Part shown: piece after piece, positions 22,844-25,813 of the stretch
Numbering within the stretch: the first letter of the stretch is position 1
Layout of the letters: each line of letters begins with the position of its first letter
NCBI GenBank assembly: GCA_016839655.1
Contig: JAEOTW010000065.1
Coordinates: forward strand, 1-25,813
From: Promethearchaeota archaeon
Lineage (GTDB): Archaea > Asgardarchaeota > Lokiarchaeia > Sigynarchaeales > SOKP01
Direction: 5' to 3'
DNA length: 25,813 bases
The notes under the pieces: generated by a model
Databases searched by the model: none
Told to the model about the DNA's origin: nothing
What the model saw: only the letters and a program-made list of their open reading frames with translations
Position numbers and translations under genes: made by a program

Positions 22844-24580
22844 ATGAGTTTAATAATAATGCTAGCTTATTTGTTTTCTCCTTTTATTAGATTAATCATT
22901 TTGATTAAAAGGATTTTATCTCCCTACATTAGTCATTTTCACTCATTAGAGTCATCTAATACTATTTTTAAACTAGGTTCATGGAATGATGATGCTCTTG
23001 TCCAAACGAAGTATGGTTTAATATCTGGTTTTTCAGATAAAGGATCTTGGTGCTGGAAGGGGATTCCATATGCAGATCCTCCAGTTGGTTCTCTTCGTTG
23101 GAAAGCACCTCTTGAGCCTTCCCCATGGATCGGAACTCGTAAAACAAAAAAGTTTGGGAATTCTGCAGCACAAGTTATGCCTTTTATAGGTCCAATTGGT
23201 TCAGAGGATTGTCTTTACCTTAATATTTGGCGACCTAAAACTCCAGAGACTGAATTACCAGTCTATTTATATATCCATGGAGGAGGAAATTCAATTGGTT
23301 CATCTGCGGAGGTTTCTTATTATGGTAACGCGATTGTTGAGAAATCTAACTTATTGTATATCTCAGTTAATTACCGTCTTGGAGCAATGGGTTGGTTTAG
23401 GCATCCTGCGGTGACAAGTTATGGTTCTTTTGAAGATAAAAGTGGGAATTTTGGTACTCTTGATCTGATAAAAGCCTTGGAATGGGTACGAGATAACATA
23501 GAAGCATTTGGAGGGGATCCTAATAATGTTACAATTGCAGGAGAATCTGGTGGTGCTTTTAACGTTCTCTCACTCCTTATTTCTCCACCTGCAAAAGGAC
23601 TCTTCCATCAAGCTATCGCTGAAAGTGGATTATCTCTCATTTCTAGTACTAACACAGCAGAAGCTCAAAGTATTGATCTTCTTATTCAGCTCCTGATTAA
23701 GAATCGTAAAGCAAGGAATCAAGTAGAGGCTAGACAAATCCTAGATAACATGTCGGGAAAAGAGGTTGATGAGTATCTTCGTTCAAAATCTGCATTTAAA
23801 ATCTTGAAATGTATTCCCAAAATGGATTTTGGAATGGCTGAATGGCGGGCTATCTTCACTGATGATACAGTAATACCAAAAGAAGGATATGCCATATTTT
23901 CAACTGGAGATTGGGCAAATAAAGTCCCATTGATTATCGGTTGCACTAAAGATGAATTGAAGCTATTTGGCAATTTTAGAAAAGACCCTCCCAAAAATAC
24001 AAGAAAATATGATTTAGTTTGGGGTTATCGATCCTTACTATGGCGTGTAAGTGGTCTTGATTCCTTAGTATGTAAGATGATTTCAAAGACTAATGTACCC
24101 ATTTATACTTACCGGTTTGATTGGGGAAGCCCCGATAAAGATGATATAAGTGTTATACCTAAAGTAATGGGACGAAACTTGGGTGCTCATCATGCTGCAG
24201 AAATTCCTTTCTTTTTAGGGATGGGTAGCAGTTCTATATTTATGCTGATAGGAAAAACACACACTAAGCGTAATCGACTTGGTCGGGAAAAATTAACAGA
24301 TTTGTGTATGACTTATCTTGCCAATTTTGCGAGAACAGGAAATCCAAACAGAGAAGGTTTACCCTATTGGTATCCTTGGGATAATACTAAAGGAAAAGAC
24401 AAAATTATTGTCCTTGATGCTGATAATCATGATTTAAGGATTTCCTATTTAAATGATATACTTACTGTGAAGAGCGTTATTGACATCATTAATTCTGAAC
24501 TTAGAGAACCTGAATTAGGAACGATCCTCTCCTATCTTGATGAGTTTATACCATTTGGTGTAAAAGAATCTGAATTATAA
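22844..24580 (+). CDS. Type-B carboxylesterase (alpha/beta hydrolase), membrane-anchored
   Basis: A 578-residue esterase of the carboxylesterase/cholinesterase (COesterase) family. An N-terminal hydrophobic segment (about 3-23) with following basic residues looks like a signal anchor. Family marks are WKGIPYADPPVGSLRWK (71-87), EDCLYLNIW (121-129), the oxyanion HGGG (145-148), and the nucleophile S235 in GESGGA after FGGDPNNVTIA. The acid is probably E371 (TKDELKLFG) and the base H450 (GAHHAAEIPFF). All three catalytic residues are present, so it should be active; the ester substrate is unknown. Base composition is visibly richer in GC (about 35-50% in sampled lines, against 20-30% in the neighbouring ATP-grasp gene), and this family is uncommon in archaea. 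Both suggest acquisition from bacteria, which is inference. It stands alone, with 120 nt before it. Confidence 0.93.
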   Translation: MSLIIMLAYLFSPFIRLIILIKRILSPYISHFHSLESSNTIFKLGSWNDDALVQTKYGLISGFSDKGSWCWKGIPYADPPVGSLRWKAPLEPSPWIGTRKTKKFGNSAAQVMPFIGPIGSEDCLYLNIWRPKTPETELPVYLYIHGGGNSIGSSAEVSYYGNAIVEKSNLLYISVNYRLGAMGWFRHPAVTSYGSFEDKSGNFGTLDLIKALEWVRDNIEAFGGDPNNVTIAGESGGAFNVLSLLISPPAKGLFHQAIAESGLSLISSTNTAEAQSIDLLIQLLIKNRKARNQVEARQILDNMSGKEVDEYLRSKSAFKILKCIPKMDFGMAEWRAIFTDDTVIPKEGYAIFSTGDWANKVPLIIGCTKDELKLFGNFRKDPPKNTRKYDLVWGYRSLLWRVSGLDSLVCKMISKTNVPIYTYRFDWGSPDKDDISVIPKVMGRNLGAHHAAEIPFFLGMGSSSIFMLIGKTHTKRNRLGREKLTDLCMTYLANFARTGNPNREGLPYWYPWDNTKGKDKIIVLDADNHDLRISYLNDILTVKSVIDIINSELREPELGTILSYLDEFIPFGVKESEL

Positions 24581-24592
24581 AAAATTTTTTTC

Positions 24593-24632
24593 AAAGGTAT
24601 TTTCATTGAAATCAGACACGGAATTTACCTTT
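24593..24632. terminator. Inverted repeat between convergent genes (possible two-way terminator)
   Basis: AAAGGTA (24593-24599) and TACCTTT (24626-24632) are perfect 7-nt arms around 26 nt that hold a smaller pairing (TTTC-ATT-GAAA). The element lies between the esterase stop (24580) and the convergent membrane gene stop (24682), and a T-run (24585-24591) precedes it. It may stop transcription from either side. The stem is weak. Confidence 0.3.
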
Positions 24633-24681
24633 TGGGATTATATTAAATCCATAGCCAAAAAAATATAAAAAATAATAATGA

Positions 24682-25401
24682 TTATGGTGATCTTAATTCT
24701 GATTTTCTTAGTATCATAAATACAAGTGGTATTATCCACAGGAGTATCGAGAATAATAAAATCCATTCCCACAATGCTTCCATTGTAAATAAAAAAGCAA
24801 ATAGCATACTGGGAGGACCAAATATTCCATATATTCCAAATAGTTTTGGTACTTTAGTATCATAAAATACGATAATCCAGCCTATGAAGAAAGCCCCTAA
24901 TGCGAATCCTGTGAATGAGAAAAATGAGAACACATCATGATAAGTTGCGAAATCTAGTAAAGGAGCATTCCGATCTTCACTAAAAATCCCAACAAAAATA
25001 TAACCTATGTTTCCCATTAAACTAAAGAAAAATGCATTGCTCCCTAGTCTAAATCTCAGGCGTGAAAAATGTTGTTCTCCTAAATTTTTCCTTTTTGGTA
25101 ACGGGGCAAATAAGTTTTCTATATAAAAAGTTAAAGGTATAGTCATGATTCCCGCGAATATACATGCGATATCAAAAATAATTGGAACAGGAGTATACCT
25201 ACTTCCCCCTAAATCTGAAATCATACGTGTCCAAATAGTATACCCATAGGTTCCCCATTCCGCTGCTATGATAACCGCAATTAGAAGAAGCGAAAGATAA
25301 ATTGTTATTACGATAATTGAACTTTTCTTGATAAAGTTATAATTAGTGACTATATTGTAAAATTTAGCTCTTGCCTTATTTATAGATTGACGTATTGGCA
25401 T
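24682..25401 (-). CDS. DUF998-like six-pass membrane protein
   Basis: A 239-residue protein with about six membrane segments: residues 28-48, 72-93, 121-141, 156-180, 187-206 and 210-231. The loop after TM1 reads TIWTRMISDLGG, and the ISDLG motif followed by a P-x-x-F-D start of TM2 is typical of DUF998/frag1-like proteins, whose function is not established. The N-terminus is basic and probably cytoplasmic, and conserved-looking H155 and D156 lie at the start of TM4 (YHDVFSFFS). It is convergent with the esterase. The start ATG at 25401 has no clear ribosome binding site. The 137-nt gap to the next minus-strand gene (25402-25538) is AT-rich and holds nothing else that I can support. Confidence 0.75.
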   Translation of the reverse strand: MPIRQSINKARAKFYNIVTNYNFIKKSSIIVITIYLSLLLIAVIIAAEWGTYGYTIWTRMISDLGGSRYTPVPIIFDIACIFAGIMTIPLTFYIENLFAPLPKRKNLGEQHFSRLRFRLGSNAFFFSLMGNIGYIFVGIFSEDRNAPLLDFATYHDVFSFFSFTGFALGAFFIGWIIVFYDTKVPKLFGIYGIFGPPSMLFAFLFTMEALWEWILLFSILLWIIPLVFMILRKSELRSP

Positions 25402-25538
25402 AATAATTTACATACGTTATGTTTTTTTAATTCTATTAAAAAATAACTTCAATTTTATTGAATAAATAGAGAATTAGATTTAATTGAAAATTTATAAAAA
25501 AAAAAATTTGAAATAAATAAAACTACGTCGTAATAGCG

Positions 25539-25813
25539 TTATGTGATATTATTTCTTAATTTTCTATAATTTACAGTTAGAAATATCATAACAGAAATTC
25601 CTATTATAACCGATAATCCGAAATAACTCGGAATTTGTGGTCCTCCATCTGTTGGACAAGCACCAACACCTATGATAAGACATACTGAAGCAGAACCTCC
25701 TTGGTTACACGTAGCGGTTACTTTAACTTTGTCATTAGTGCCAGCTGTTATATTGTATGTATAATAAAAATTGTTCGCAGTTGGTTGGCTTGTATAAGTT
25801 TCAGTTATTACTA
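25539..25813 (-). CDS. Partial surface protein with C-terminal membrane anchor (C-terminus only)
   Basis: A minus-strand frame is open from the right edge to a TAA at 25541-25539 and gives 90 residues. The first part (ETYTSQPTANNFYYTYNITAG, then DKVKVTATCN) looks like an extracellular beta-sandwich strand pair with a sequon (NIT), followed by three cysteines (residues 35, 44 and 52 of this fragment), then PTDGGPQIPSYFG and a hydrophobic segment of about 18 residues (GLSVIIGISVMIFLTV). The end NYRKLRNNIT is basic. This beta domain, short Gly/Pro linker, single helix and positive tail is the usual C-terminal anchor of archaeal S-layer-associated proteins. The start and bulk of the gene lie outside the window. 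The function is unknown. Confidence 0.7.
   Translation of the reverse strand, partial: VITETYTSQPTANNFYYTYNITAGTNDKVKVTATCNQGGSASVCLIIGVGACPTDGGPQIPSYFGLSVIIGISVMIFLTVNYRKLRNNIT

Noticed and set aside
22968..23994. Four open frames (62-91 codons) overlapping the esterase in other frames
   Set aside because: They arise from the esterase's higher GC and lower stop frequency; none has a domain or start signal.
1..25813. tRNA, rRNA, CRISPR arrays, transposases, integrase or attachment sites
   Set aside because: I looked in all intergenic gaps by eye and saw no cloverleaf with a conserved T-arm, no spaced direct repeats and no mobile-element genes.

Overview
The window reads as chromosomal DNA of a very AT-rich archaeon, most likely an Asgard (Promethearchaeota/Lokiarchaeia-like) lineage. 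Grounds: archaeal-style genes on both strands with short AT-rich intergenic gaps; GGTGAT/GGAGG-type Shine-Dalgarno sequences next to apparently leaderless starts; an AfpA-like flavoprotein start and a COG2232-like ATP-grasp gene; a surface protein dense in N-glycosylation sequons; and three eukaryote-like Rpn11/CSN5-type JAMM (MPN) proteins. The lineage is inferred; there is no rRNA, tRNA or marker gene in the window. I see no CRISPR array, insertion sequence or prophage, and no gene-free stretch exceeds about 250 bases.

Left part (1-6634): the start of a flavoprotein gene runs off the left edge. Then come a cysteine desulfurase (IscS/NifS), a sequon-rich anchored surface protein on the other strand, a beta-CASP metallo-beta-lactamase protein with a duplicated N-terminal domain, and an IscU/NifU scaffold whose best start is a non-AUG AUA codon. 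IscS and IscU would together build Fe-S clusters. A six-pass membrane protein and a TM1586-type nitroreductase follow.

Copper region (6823-9884): a Cu+-exporting P1B-ATPase carries an extra YHS domain and a Cys-rich tail. It overlaps by 4 nt a 65-residue gene that is a free-standing relative of that tail, so the two look like one copper-handling unit. A convergent MFS transporter (9881-11179) and an 825-residue membrane protein with two related cytoplasmic winged-helix-like domains (11338-13815) follow on the minus strand.

Central MPN cluster (13970-19107): a small winged-helix-like protein; a two-gene operon in which an MPN protein with an intact JAMM motif (gene B, 15636-17117) is followed after 5 nt by a paralogue with the metal site destroyed (gene A, 14263-15630), both with long coiled-coil tails; a double zinc-ribbon protein; and, divergently, a third, Rpn11-sized MPN protein with an intact motif. 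The active/inactive pair repeats the logic of eukaryotic Rpn11-Rpn8 and CSN5-CSN6 and is the best candidate here for an undescribed system. A ChlI/ChlD-like AAA+/VWA fusion lies just downstream on the plus strand.

Right part (19235-25813): the AAA+/VWA protein, the ATP-grasp ligase, a type-B carboxylesterase of visibly higher GC that may be acquired, a DUF998-like membrane protein, and the C-terminal end of a surface protein with a C-terminal membrane anchor, cut by the right edge.
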